A DNA stretch of 64,000 nucleotides from Vibrio comitans (GCA_024346835.1 AP024867.1:1302001-1366000); one strand, 5' to 3'; shown: positions 52,303-61,396, counted from the first letter of the stretch. Notes: a model not told the origin generated them from the letters alone. Program-made: numbers and translations.

Positions 52303-54207
52303 CTAATGAAGATTAATCTCAATCTGTCTGCATAAAGATTGTTCAAAGTCTTTACGAGTCATTGGTCCGTAGTACATTTTTCCCTCAGCATAAGGGGTGT
52401 CAAACTGCATTAACCATTGTTCTTGCTCTTTTGTTTCAACGCCAGTCAGTACAGTATCAAGGCCGAGCTTTGTTGTGATCTGCATTAGTGAATGTAAAAA
52501 GGCTCGATCCTCGGAGCTGTGCTGCAAATTGTCGGTAAAGGACTTATCAATTTTGATGCGTTTAAAAGGACTATGTTTTAGATAGCTAAAGGAGGCGTGA
52601 CCGTGTCCAAAGTCACACAGAGTGAGGCGAACACCCAGGGCAGAAAGCTGCTCTAGAGTTGATTGCAAGGTGCCCTCATTGGCGAACAGTTGTTTCTCAG
52701 ACACTTCAATTTCAAGGCAATCGCCCGATAAGTGTGCCGATTTGAGCCACTTGCCAAGAAGGTCAGGTAAGTCGTGCGATGCCAATTGACACGCATTCAG
52801 CTTCACAGCAATACGAAAGGACGATTTTATGGCGCGCCACTGCTGCGCAATGTCTATTGATTTCTTGATGATGAAATGACACATGGCATCAGCGATTTCG
52901 GGCTGATCGCAGAGTTGGTTAATAGACAGCTCAGATACATTACCCAAGATAGGGTGGTCCCACCGTACGGATGTGCTTGCGCTATTCCATTGGCGGTTAT
53001 CTAACGCTATCTGTGGTTGATAGAACAGCTTAATCGCATCATCACGGATGGACTCCATAAAATAGCTTTCTAAACGATTTAAACGGGTGCTGCTGTCGAT
53101 TTGATTGTCATCGTAAAATAGGATTCGCTTGCCCGATTCACGTGCGTTTTGCATGGCTTGGAATGATTGAACAGTTAACGCCAGGTTTTGTTGGCTATGG
53201 TGAGGATGGCTCAACGAAACTCCAACATACACTTGCAAGCGAACTTTTCCTGATGGGACATCGAAATCCTGCGAGGTGATGTCCATGATTCTTTGAATGA
53301 TGGTGTCGTAGTTTTTGCTACTGCTGTTAGACAGTAGCGTGTAGGCAATATCATTTGAGCGAGGCCGCGCACACAGTTGCTTGTGAGGGCTTAGTTGTCC
53401 GAGTTTATCTTTCAGCTGCTTTATGATTTGGTCGAGAGCTTCCGCTCCCATATCGATCTGAATGCGGTGTCCGTTACTAATACCTAAGTAGAACACGGCA
53501 ACTTCTTGATTGTAGAGATCGGAATGGTTCACTATTCGGTTTGTCTCTAACTCCCATGTCTTTGCGTTCAACAGGCCACTACCAGCGTCATGGTGTTGTT
53601 GATAGTGAACCTCACGCTCGAGCTGCTTACGCTTGGTGGCCTCTTTATCCAGTTGGTAACTGAGATTAGCCAGTTCTACAGTTCGGTTTTGGATTCTCGA
53701 TTGTAGATCCCTGTTGATGAGCTGAAGTTTTTGATTTTGAAAAATAACAGTGAGTTGGGCTTCGACAGAGTCCTTGAACACTGATAGCAACTCGCGCACA
53801 GAAATCTTAAAATTATTGGGTTTACTGTCTAGGATCGATAGGGTGCCAAAGGGCGTACCATTAGGCCAATGTAAGGGAATGCCGAGATACGACACCATAT
53901 TGTCGTCCAAAGGCTCTGTAATGTTTTGCCATGTAGGGTCTTTATATCTGTCGTTAACCACTAAGATAGAATCGGTTTTGAGTGTGGTTTCACAAAAGTG
54001 ATGCCCGCCAAGAGCAAAAGAGTCGCCCACTTTAAAAGGGTTATCGACATGATGGTTACTGCAGAAGATGTCTAAGTGACTTAGGTTGAGTCTGTTGATC
54101 ATGGCAACAGGTACTTGAGCGTATTGAGCAAGGATCTCCAGCATATCTTGCCAAGAGGCATAGATCTTGTCGGGCACCTCTAGTTTCTGTGTGTTGACTC
54201 TGGCCAT
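52303..54207 (-). CDS. GAF-GGDEF-EAL protein with degenerate catalytic motifs
   Basis: This is a 634-residue cytoplasmic protein. A GAF sensor domain (about 20-155) and a coiled coil (about 160-200) are followed by a GGDEF-like domain (about 205-360) and an EAL-like domain (about 375-625). The GG(D/E)EF signature is replaced by PRSNDIAY. The EAL signature is replaced by STS before VRW, and DDFGTG reads CDFGHG. Some other EAL residues persist (KLNACQL, KIDKSF, TGVETK). The protein is therefore probably a non-catalytic c-di-GMP effector or signalling scaffold rather than a cyclase or phosphodiesterase. It is monocistronic. Confidence 0.82.
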   Translation of the reverse strand: MARVNTQKLEVPDKIYASWQDMLEILAQYAQVPVAMINRLNLSHLDIFCSNHHVDNPFKVGDSFALGGHHFCETTLKTDSILVVNDRYKDPTWQNITEPLDDNMVSYLGIPLHWPNGTPFGTLSILDSKPNNFKISVRELLSVFKDSVEAQLTVIFQNQKLQLINRDLQSRIQNRTVELANLSYQLDKEATKRKQLEREVHYQQHHDAGSGLLNAKTWELETNRIVNHSDLYNQEVAVFYLGISNGHRIQIDMGAEALDQIIKQLKDKLGQLSPHKQLCARPRSNDIAYTLLSNSSSKNYDTIIQRIMDITSQDFDVPSGKVRLQVYVGVSLSHPHHSQQNLALTVQSFQAMQNARESGKRILFYDDNQIDSSTRLNRLESYFMESIRDDAIKLFYQPQIALDNRQWNSASTSVRWDHPILGNVSELSINQLCDQPEIADAMCHFIIKKSIDIAQQWRAIKSSFRIAVKLNACQLASHDLPDLLGKWLKSAHLSGDCLEIEVSEKQLFANEGTLQSTLEQLSALGVRLTLCDFGHGHASFSYLKHSPFKRIKIDKSFTDNLQHSSEDRAFLHSLMQITTKLGLDTVLTGVETKEQEQWLMQFDTPYAEGKMYYGPMTRKDFEQSLCRQIEINLH

Positions 54208-54321
54208 GATGTAATCCGTTACTTAGCTCTTTCATGATAAGCGAGTACGTAAAACATCGATCTGATAGAGCCCGCTTTCCTTATATAAGGATAGTCTGAT
54301 TTGCTCAATTCGCTGTACGGA

Positions 54322-54348
54322 TAAAACGGCTATCGCAGAGATAGCCGT
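54322..54348 (-). terminator. Terminator after fabV
   Basis: On the minus strand ACGGCTATC-TCTGC-GATAGCCGT is a perfect 9-bp stem followed by TTTTAT. It lies about 30 bases past the fabV stop. Confidence 0.8.
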
Positions 54349-54376
54349 AAGTACTTGATGTGTATTTAAAGTGTGA

Positions 54377-55570
54377 TTACGGAGTAAGGGATTTTAGCTC
54401 CTCAAGGGTATATTCTTGGTCGTAATCCACGCCTTCAATATCAAAACCATTGAGTTGCATAAACTCTGCTTTAAACCCTTGGTAATCCCCCAATTGTTTA
54501 AAGTTAGCTTCATTAAGTATTGGAAGTATCTGCTCAACTTGTTGCTGAACGGAAGGCTTTAGCTCCCAGTCATCCATGCGAATCAAGCGCTCACCATCAA
54601 CGATAGGCGATGGGTAAAGCTTAGAGTTAAATAAGCGCTGCATTTGCTCAATGCAGGTTTCGTGAAGTCCTTGCTCCTTCATCGACTGGTAGAGTGCGAG
54701 AACGTAGGGAGCGAATGTAGGGATAAATACACTCGCCTTAGTGACTAATGCCTTACAAACGCACGCATATGCACCGCCATCAAAGGCTGCAAGCTTAAGG
54801 TTTAATGCATGGCTAGTTTGGTGGAGGTCGACTTTAGCTCTGCCTAATGTCCCTTGATGATAGATAGCATGGGTACATTTAGGTCCAATATAAGAAAAAG
54901 CGATCGTTTGGCAGTGTGGGGCGACAGCATTATGATTAATAAGGAAATCAACCCAACTCTCCCAATCTTCGCCCCCCATAACCTTTTGGGTGTCTATTAT
55001 CTCTTGTTCTGTAGCGGACGGAAGCTCCGACTCATGCCATGAGTCATCTTCAAAGCTGACGCTAGCGCCTTTTAAGGTTTCACCGATGGGCTTAATCGCA
55101 GAGTGCCACATTTCATCAGAATTAGGCTTTGGGCGAACGCCGGTTGCCAGGCTATACACAATCAAATCGACCTTGCCATCAAACTCTTGTTGTATTGTAT
55201 TGATGACTTGTTGCCTAACGTCATCGGAGAACGCATCACCGATAATGTTAATGGCCTTAGAACCTACAGCGTCGGCTTGTTGCTTAAAGTAGATATTGTT
55301 GTACCAACCCGCGCTACCCACGCCTTTTTCTGAAGGACCGCGTTCATACGATACAGCTATGGTATCCGCTTTTGCTCCGCCAAAGGTCAGTGCAATACGC
55401 GACGCCAGTCCAAATCCGGATGAACCGCCTAGAATTAACACCCTTTTAGGGCCTTGGACTATGGCTTTTGAGTGAGAAACAAGTGCTATCTGATTCTTAA
55501 TAGCCTGTTCGCACCCTGCTGGGTGTGCCGAGCGAGCAACGACGCCTTTGATGATAGGTTCTATTTTCAT
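54377..55570 (-). CDS. fabV: Enoyl-[acyl-carrier-protein] reductase FabV
   Basis: The protein has 397 residues from ATG 55570, giving MKIEPIIKGVVARSAHPAGCE, which matches the FabV N-terminus. The frame runs on to 55660, but the extra residues do not fit the family. It is an NADH-dependent SDR-type enzyme that reduces enoyl-ACP in the last step of fatty-acid elongation. The nucleotide-binding region RVLILGGSSGFGLASRI lies near 48. The FabV-specific catalytic Tyr-x8-Lys is present in YHQGTLGRAKVDL near 235. FabV enzymes are naturally insensitive to triclosan. It lies 44 bases downstream of tesA on the same strand, a probable operon. Confidence 0.92.
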   Translation of the reverse strand: MKIEPIIKGVVARSAHPAGCEQAIKNQIALVSHSKAIVQGPKRVLILGGSSGFGLASRIALTFGGAKADTIAVSYERGPSEKGVGSAGWYNNIYFKQQADAVGSKAINIIGDAFSDDVRQQVINTIQQEFDGKVDLIVYSLATGVRPKPNSDEMWHSAIKPIGETLKGASVSFEDDSWHESELPSATEQEIIDTQKVMGGEDWESWVDFLINHNAVAPHCQTIAFSYIGPKCTHAIYHQGTLGRAKVDLHQTSHALNLKLAAFDGGAYACVCKALVTKASVFIPTFAPYVLALYQSMKEQGLHETCIEQMQRLFNSKLYPSPIVDGERLIRMDDWELKPSVQQQVEQILPILNEANFKQLGDYQGFKAEFMQLNGFDIEGVDYDQEYTLEELKSLTP

Positions 55571-55614
55571 CTGATCATTTCTCTCTATGTCAGGTGTTAC
55601 AATAAAGTCTGAGA

Positions 55615-56211
55615 TTACAGTAGTGGTGATAGTTGCTGAGCAACAAATTCTGCAATCCATGGCTGAGCATTGGCCTTAGGGTGCAGACCATCTTGCATCA
55701 TCAAATCAGGGTCGGTAATGATCTCAGCTAGAAAAAATGGAATTAAATCAACGTCTTTTTCCTCGGTTACGCTAGGATAGACTTGTTCAAATGCTTGCGT
55801 ATAACGCTTACCATAATTAGGTGGGACTTGGATCTGCATTACAATAACTTTAGCGCCACTTTCTTCACTGAGATCAATAAGTTTCGTTAGGTTATCTTTG
55901 ATCAGTTTAGGGGCAAAGCCTCGTAAACCATCATTAGCACCCAGTTCGATGAGAACATAATCGGGGCGATGTTCTTCTAGTAGGGCAGGTAGCCTTGTTA
56001 AACCATTACCAGTGGTATCGCCAGATATGCTACCGTTAATGATTATCATTTGATGACCGCGCTCAGCAAGCTCTTCAGGCAACAGAGTGGGCCACGCCTT
56101 TTCAATGGGCATTTGGTAACCAGCACTAAGGCTATCGCCAAGCACCAATAGATTCGCAGCGTTGGCATTTATGGATAAAAATAGAAAAACAAAGGAAAGC
56201 ACACGTATCAT
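55615..56211 (-). CDS. tesA: Periplasmic acyl-CoA thioesterase I / lysophospholipase
   Basis: This is a 198-residue periplasmic SGNH hydrolase with signal peptide MIRVLSFVFLFLSINANA. The GDSLSAGYQMP block near 26 holds the nucleophile Ser, GSISGDTTGNG near 61 the oxyanion Gly, GANDG near 92 the Asn, and DGLHPKANAQP near 174 the catalytic Asp and His. It hydrolyses long-chain acyl-CoA and lysophospholipids. Its start codon overlaps that of the divergent ybbA by two bases (CATG at 56209-56212). It is upstream of fabV. Confidence 0.92.
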   Translation of the reverse strand: MIRVLSFVFLFLSINANAANLLVLGDSLSAGYQMPIEKAWPTLLPEELAERGHQMIIINGSISGDTTGNGLTRLPALLEEHRPDYVLIELGANDGLRGFAPKLIKDNLTKLIDLSEESGAKVIVMQIQVPPNYGKRYTQAFEQVYPSVTEEKDVDLIPFFLAEIITDPDLMMQDGLHPKANAQPWIAEFVAQQLSPLL

Positions 56212-56923
56212 GACTACATCCGTAATTAAGGCTCAATCGGTAACTAAAACAGTCTCTACCAAACAAGAGCATTTAACAATCCTGCAGAATGTAAATTTGG
56301 ATATTCATTCAGGAGAAAGTGTGGCTATTGTTGGTGCCTCAGGCGCAGGTAAATCCACACTCATGACGCTCTTAGCTGGTTTAGATGTGCCTAGTGAGGG
56401 CGAAGTCGAGTTGTTAGGACACGCACTATCTGAGCTTGATGATGAGCAACGTGCCGATTTGCGCAGTCAATACATTGGGTTTGTTTTCCAGAGCTTTCTT
56501 TTGATCCCAAGCCTCAGCGCATTAGAAAATGTGACTCTGCCTTGTCTGCTAAGGGGTGAAGCCGAAGACGAGCTACGTGCTAAAGAGCTACTGAGTTCTG
56601 TTGGACTCGAAAACCGTTTAGACCATCTTCCGTCCCAACTTTCAGGTGGAGAGCAGCAACGCGTAGCTTTAGCTAGAGCCTTTATGTTACGTCCTCAAAT
56701 ACTGTTTGCTGATGAACCTACTGGTAACCTTGATCAACACACCGCACAAAATATTGTTGAGCAATTGTTTGCGTTGAATAAGCAACATGGAACTACTTTG
56801 ATTATGGTCACCCACGACAATACGTTGGCCTCTCGTTGTGACAGAGTCTTTAGTATGCAGTCAGGGCATCTAGAAGGTGGCACTAAGCACGATGAAGTTA
56901 CCGACACTAAGCAGTTGGTGTAG
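56210..56923 (+). CDS. ybbA: ABC transporter ATP-binding protein YbbA
   Basis: The protein has 237 residues from ATG 56210. It is a LolD-type ABC ATPase with Walker A GASGAGKS near 41, signature LSGGEQQRVALARAF near 147 and Walker B ILFADEPTGN near 169. The frame is open back to 56162, but that would overlap tesA further. It pairs with the FtsX-type permease encoded directly after it. Together with TesA this mirrors the E. coli tesA-ybbA-ybbP arrangement, suggesting a lipid-related or lipoprotein-related role. SD is weak for this start. Confidence 0.9.
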   Translation: MTTSVIKAQSVTKTVSTKQEHLTILQNVNLDIHSGESVAIVGASGAGKSTLMTLLAGLDVPSEGEVELLGHALSELDDEQRADLRSQYIGFVFQSFLLIPSLSALENVTLPCLLRGEAEDELRAKELLSSVGLENRLDHLPSQLSGGEQQRVALARAFMLRPQILFADEPTGNLDQHTAQNIVEQLFALNKQHGTTLIMVTHDNTLASRCDRVFSMQSGHLEGGTKHDEVTDTKQLV

Positions 56924-56931
56924 GAGGGACT

Positions 56932-59388
56932 ATGGAACAATCACAAGTCGCTTCACTGCCCCAAGCAAATGCAAAGCTAAACAGACGCTTGCTCGCTTGG
57001 AGCTTTAAAGAAATTCGCCATGGACAGTTGTGGCCTATCTCTGTTGCACTCACTCTTATCATTGCATGTGTTTTCGCTTTGTCAGCCTTGGCTGAGAGAA
57101 TGGAGCAAGTCATCGTCAAGCAAGGCCAAGACGCTTTGACCGCTGATTTAGTCTATCGCTCTGCAAACCCAGTTCCTGAAGCGTTAAATACTGAGTCATT
57201 ATCACCGGACATTGATGTCGCTTCTATGGTCAGTTTTGCCACTATGGCATTTGGCGATGAAGAGATGTTATTGGTTTCAGTAAAGGCCGTTGATGATGCG
57301 TATCCACTGCGTGGTGATCTAGTGTTAGCATCGAGTGAGGGAAGCGCTTCTCATCTTGGCAAGGGTGAGTTGTGGTTAGAAGAACGGGCTATGTTAGCAC
57401 TCGATGTCAAGCAAGGTGACACCGTCACTATTGGCGATGCTGACTTTACACTAAACGGAATGATAGAGCAGCAACCTGGTCTCAGTTTTAATCCTTTCCA
57501 ACAAATGCCAACTGCCCTTATACACTCCAGCGATATAGAGCGAACAGGAGCACTACAACTGGGCTCTAGGGTACGTTATCAGCAGTTCTTCACGGGACCT
57601 GAAGCCCAACTGAAAGCTCTAAAAGATAAAGTGGAATTATCTCCTAGCGATCGCTGGAGAGACCAAAACAGCCGTAGCCGCACCAATGATATGTTTACGC
57701 GAACTACTCAATATCTTTCTTTGACTGTGGCGATAGTCGTCATCATGGCTGCAACCACTTTAGTGCTGACCTGTCAGCATTATGTAGCAGGACGTCGTCA
57801 AACCATTGCAATGCTAAAGAGCATAGGGGCGAGCAAGAAGTGGATTGGGCGCTGGCTCATGATTCAGGTGTTGCTTCTGTTCGTTACAGGGGTCGTGTTT
57901 GGCGTGGCTATTGGTTATGTTTTAGAAGTTTTGTTGCGCGTGCCGTTAGCTGATTTGCTACCTGATCCACTGCCAAGTTACGGCGTCACACCAATGCTGG
58001 TTGCCATTTCTAGCTGTTTCTTGATTGGTGTACCGGCTCTAGGTATCCCAATGATCAACTTGTTGAATACCTCGGCAACGAATGTCTTGCAACCTGTTAA
58101 GCAACGCAACGGTAAAAGCTGGTGGTTAGTGTTGGTGCCAGTTATCCCTATGTTAGTGGCGTATGCTTCCAATACTCTGGTTTGGATAGTGCTTGCTGGG
58201 ATGGCTGTACTCTTTATTGTGTTGGCCGGTGTCGCAATGATGATTTCAAAGCTCATAGGAAAGCTCAAATTGAGCCCTGCTATGGCGCTTGCAGTAAGCC
58301 GCCTTAACCGTTCATCATTGGCCAGTGGGCTACAATTTGGTGCTCTAGCATTATCCCTGATGCTACTTGCTATTGTGTGGTTGGTTCGCACTGACCTTTT
58401 ACAAGATTGGCGAAGTACGCTTCCTGAGAATGCTCCGAATGCATTTGCCATCAACATAGCCCCTTATGAAATAGATGAGTATCTGCGCCAATTAGATGCT
58501 GAAAATATTGAACGCTCTCAAGCCTTTCCTATTATCCGTGGCCGGTTAGCCAAAATTAATGATGTAGACGCTAAGCAGGTGTCAGAAGATAATCAAGACA
58601 CTGATGCTGTACGTAGAGAGCTCAACCTGACTTGGGCTAACGAGCTACCGGATTACAATGAGTTACTTGAGGGTACTTGGGGCAGTGATAATGGTGTCTC
58701 TGTCGAATCAGAAGTGGCATCTGCTCTTAATCTCACCATTGGTGACGAACTTGGGTTTGTGATTAATGGTCAAGAGGTAAAGGCGGTAGTGAATAGTATC
58801 CGCAAGGTGGAATGGCGTGAAATGAAGCCAAACTTCTATTTTATTTTCGCGCCTCAATACGCACAGCAAATGCCGGGCGCATTTATGGTGTCATACCGAA
58901 TTGAGCCGGAACATGACCCCATGATACAAACTCTATCATCTCAGCATCCAACGGTGAGCTTGCTTGACATCAGAAAGATGGGAGACAAGATCCAATCGCT
59001 TTTGTCTCAAATAATTTGGTCTATTACTGTGTTGGCGGCACTAGGTGTAGTTGCAGGGCTGCTCTTGATATTCACGCTTCTGCGCCTGAGTATTTCACAA
59101 AGACAGCTGGAAATACGTTTGTATCGTACGCTGGGTGCCAGCAAAAAACGCATTTCAACCACACTATGGTGCGAGTATGGACTAATGGCACTCATCGCTG
59201 GACTAGTTGCCAGCTTAGGAGCTGAAGCCAGCGTGAGTGGGTTGCTATACTGGGGCTTTGACTTATCCGTGCGAATGCATCCACAGCTGTGGTTTGCACT
59301 TCCAGTCCTAACATTTGTGATTTTAGCCTTGGTTGTAAATAGCTTGATTAAGCAGTTATTGCTACCGGTGAAAAATGGCGCTCTGTAG
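56932..59388 (+). CDS. ybbP: ABC transporter permease YbbP, FtsX-like
   Basis: This is an 818-residue inner-membrane permease with two FtsX modules. An N-terminal helix (about 38-58) precedes a periplasmic MacB-like domain. Helices lie at about 263-285, 300-340, 350-370 and 395-440, then a further large periplasmic domain, and a C-terminal four-helix set at about 685-810. The segment LLVSVKAVDDAYPLRGDLVLA belongs to the MacB-like fold. TAGGAGGG precedes the ATG eight bases after ybbA. It probably extrudes or re-localises lipophilic molecules, as in the MacB/LolE family; the substrate is unknown. Confidence 0.9.
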   Translation: MEQSQVASLPQANAKLNRRLLAWSFKEIRHGQLWPISVALTLIIACVFALSALAERMEQVIVKQGQDALTADLVYRSANPVPEALNTESLSPDIDVASMVSFATMAFGDEEMLLVSVKAVDDAYPLRGDLVLASSEGSASHLGKGELWLEERAMLALDVKQGDTVTIGDADFTLNGMIEQQPGLSFNPFQQMPTALIHSSDIERTGALQLGSRVRYQQFFTGPEAQLKALKDKVELSPSDRWRDQNSRSRTNDMFTRTTQYLSLTVAIVVIMAATTLVLTCQHYVAGRRQTIAMLKSIGASKKWIGRWLMIQVLLLFVTGVVFGVAIGYVLEVLLRVPLADLLPDPLPSYGVTPMLVAISSCFLIGVPALGIPMINLLNTSATNVLQPVKQRNGKSWWLVLVPVIPMLVAYASNTLVWIVLAGMAVLFIVLAGVAMMISKLIGKLKLSPAMALAVSRLNRSSLASGLQFGALALSLMLLAIVWLVRTDLLQDWRSTLPENAPNAFAINIAPYEIDEYLRQLDAENIERSQAFPIIRGRLAKINDVDAKQVSEDNQDTDAVRRELNLTWANELPDYNELLEGTWGSDNGVSVESEVASALNLTIGDELGFVINGQEVKAVVNSIRKVEWREMKPNFYFIFAPQYAQQMPGAFMVSYRIEPEHDPMIQTLSSQHPTVSLLDIRKMGDKIQSLLSQIIWSITVLAALGVVAGLLLIFTLLRLSISQRQLEIRLYRTLGASKKRISTTLWCEYGLMALIAGLVASLGAEASVSGLLYWGFDLSVRMHPQLWFALPVLTFVILALVVNSLIKQLLLPVKNGAL

Positions 59389-59395
59389 GCAGTAT

Positions 59396-59422
59396 GGCGC
59401 AGGTTTACATTCTGCGCCTTTT
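59396..59422 (+). terminator. Terminator after ybbA-ybbP
   Basis: GGCGCAG and CTGCGCC form a 7-bp stem followed by TTTTG, just past the ybbP stop. Confidence 0.75.
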
Positions 59423-59510
59423 GCTTCAAACAACAATAAGCCTTAACCCCTTTGCCTCATTAGGCTATGAAAATTTGTTTTGTAAGAAAGTTAACAAAAT
59501 TAGGTAATAT

Positions 59511-59683
59511 TTATCCACTAATGTTATTGCAAATCACTAGCATTCTATGCGTATCAAGCATTTGCACCAAAATGGTTATCCACACGAATTGTGGATAACT
59601 AGTTGGATAACTCTTCGCAATCATTCCTTCCATTTCGCCTTAACCTATAGCAATTCAAGGTTTGGCAAACTTCGTTATTCACA
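59511..59683. promoter_or_regulatory. DnaA-box cluster with an IHF consensus site (datA/DARS-like candidate)
   Basis: Five DnaA-box-like 9-mers lie in 173 bases: TTATCCACT (59511-59519), TTATCCACA (59576-59584), its exact inverse TGTGGATAA (59590-59598), a weaker GTTGGATAA (59602-59610) and TTATTCACA (59675-59683). Three match the TTATNCACA consensus exactly. TATCAAGCATTTG at 59552-59564 matches the IHF consensus WATCAANNNNTTR at every position, 11 bases before the inverted pair. The cluster sits between convergent genes, where no promoter is expected, and the surrounding sequence is very AT-rich. By inference it is a replication-control site of the datA or DARS type. Confidence 0.65.
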
Positions 59684-59747
59684 ATGCCGTAAGATCGGTT
59701 TTTTCGTGGAAATAGGTCAAGTATTTTTTTGATTATTTTGCGCTTTT

Positions 59748-60695
59748 TTATGGTGCTTTTATTTGGAAAAATTTTAACCAATTTTTGTATTCGCGAAGGC
59801 AAGAGTTCGCATCTGTTGCGATGAATTGAATTTTTGTTCCAGGTTTTGCTTGCGAAAGCTTTGCAAGGTCAAGCCTAGCGACAGTCCCAAGCTTATGGTA
59901 TCCACCAATCGTTTGTCGTTCGCACAGCATGACAATAGGGTGACCGCTTGGCGGAACCTGAACAGCGCCATGGGCAATGGGTTCTGATATCAGATGTTGA
60001 AGGGGAGTTGTAATCGGTGTACCGGTTAGCTGATAGCCCATTTTGTTACTTTGGCTGGACACGCTATAGATTGTTTTATAGAGGGTTTGTGTAGCATTTT
60101 GATCAAATAACGAATATTGAGAGCCGGGCAAAAGTCGAAGTTGTATGATCGATGATGGTGCAAAGTCAGGGACAAATTGAGGAGAAACGCTGACTTGCCT
60201 AAATTGTGTTGGCGAAGGGGTTACGCAATAGAGATCGTCGCCTGCTTTTAGCCCTTGTCCATCTCGGTGTAACCCTCCCAACCTGTCTTTTGCTACCGTC
60301 GATGTGCTTCCATGATGTAAAGGGGCTTTCACACCTGATGGAAGGGCAATGTAATTCCTTAAGCCACTTCGCGGCATTCTAACGCTAAGACGTTGGCCGC
60401 GCTTTGCCCATACACGGCTCCAGTTAGACACTTTAATGTCATCTAAATAGACGTTATCCAGTGCCCCAGTTACGGCAAACCAAGAACCTTGCTGAAATTC
60501 GGCTTCAAAGCCTCCAAGGCTGGTTTCGATGGTAGGGCTTGAAAAGGGGTTTTCGAGTAGCTTGTTTGCCCAATGAAACGAATATTCATCGGCCGCGCCG
60601 CCTTGGGTAATACCCAAATGAGCGTATCCAAAGCGTCCATTATCTTGAATGCTTGTGAGTGTATTGGTTTTGAGTAACGTGAGCACTTTATTCAC
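59748..60695 (-). CDS. pxpC: 5-oxoprolinase subunit PxpC
   Basis: This is a 315-residue carboxyltransferase-domain protein (KipA/biotin-dependent carboxyltransferase fold, but without any biotin domain here). TSIQDNGRFGYAHLGITQGGAAD (about 14-36) and CERQTIGGYHKLGTVARLDLAKL near 260 are family motifs. PxpA, PxpB and PxpC together cleave 5-oxoproline (pyroglutamate) to glutamate with ATP. Its start overlaps the end of pxpB by four bases. It is the last gene of the operon. Confidence 0.9.
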   Translation of the reverse strand: MNKVLTLLKTNTLTSIQDNGRFGYAHLGITQGGAADEYSFHWANKLLENPFSSPTIETSLGGFEAEFQQGSWFAVTGALDNVYLDDIKVSNWSRVWAKRGQRLSVRMPRSGLRNYIALPSGVKAPLHHGSTSTVAKDRLGGLHRDGQGLKAGDDLYCVTPSPTQFRQVSVSPQFVPDFAPSSIIQLRLLPGSQYSLFDQNATQTLYKTIYSVSSQSNKMGYQLTGTPITTPLQHLISEPIAHGAVQVPPSGHPIVMLCERQTIGGYHKLGTVARLDLAKLSQAKPGTKIQFIATDANSCLREYKNWLKFFQIKAP

Positions 60696-61396
60696 AGCAC
60701 GCCTCCAAGCTCAATAAATTGACGTTTAGAGATAGCGATGAAGCGAACCTTGTCTCCTGGAGACAACAGCGTCATAGGCTCATTTTGAGGTTGATACAGT
60801 TCTATTGGGGTTTTGCCAATGATATTCCAGCCTCCTGGGCTTTGTTCTGGATATACAGCGGTTTGTGGGCCTGCAATCGCGACACTGCCTTTTTCAACCA
60901 CTGGCCGTGGCGCATCAAGTCGTGGCAATTGTAGTGAGTCTGGAATTTCAGCCATAAAGGCAAACCCTGGGGCAAAACCTAGAGCGTGCACTTGATACTC
61001 GACCGAGGTATGCAGTTCTTGTAACTGTTGCAGTGACAATCCCTTTTCATTGCGATAACGAGCAGCATCTAGCGCAACTTCCTCGCCATAATAAACGGGT
61101 ATCTCAATGGTTTCAGTTGCGGGATGGCTCTGGTTTTTATTTGAAATCAGTATTAAAGAGTTAAGCTCACTACATAGGGCTTGGTAATCAAACTCCAACG
61201 CAGAAAATTCAAGAAGCAAGCTAGTATAGGACGGCACACAGTTAATGGGTTTGATGGTTAGATTATCGCGGATGATCTTCGATAAATGTGCGATGTAAGA
61301 GGGCAGTGACTCATTTATTTTATCGGCAAGTCGAAGCAGTAGAGCACATTCTCCCACAGGCTCGATACGTAATTTATAACTATTGATTGTTCTCAC
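60692..61396 (-). CDS. pxpB: 5-oxoprolinase subunit PxpB
   Basis: This is a 234-residue protein of the KipI/AHS1 family. PVYYGEEVALDAARY lies near 102, HALGFAPGFAFMAEIPDSLQLPRLDAPRPVV near 138, and GSVAIAGPQTAVYPEQSPGGWNIIGKTP near 173. It forms the PxpBC part of 5-oxoprolinase. It overlaps pxpA by four bases upstream and pxpC by four downstream, which implies tight translational coupling of all three subunits. Confidence 0.9.
   Translation of the reverse strand: MRTINSYKLRIEPVGECALLLRLADKINESLPSYIAHLSKIIRDNLTIKPINCVPSYTSLLLEFSALEFDYQALCSELNSLILISNKNQSHPATETIEIPVYYGEEVALDAARYRNEKGLSLQQLQELHTSVEYQVHALGFAPGFAFMAEIPDSLQLPRLDAPRPVVEKGSVAIAGPQTAVYPEQSPGGWNIIGKTPIELYQPQNEPMTLLSPGDKVRFIAISKRQFIELGGVL

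Noticed and set aside
55571..55660. 30-residue N-terminal extension of FabV
   Set aside because: FabV proteins begin at the equivalent of the ATG at 55570. The extension overlaps the end of tesA and is not family-like.
57978..58457. 159-codon frame antisense to ybbP
   Set aside because: Shadow of a clear FtsX-type permease gene with no independent support.
59511..59683. Chromosomal origin oriC
   Set aside because: The DnaA boxes suggest it, but the usual oriC neighbours (mnmG/gidA, mioC, or rctB for chromosome II) and a 13-mer array are absent. A titration or reactivation site fits better.
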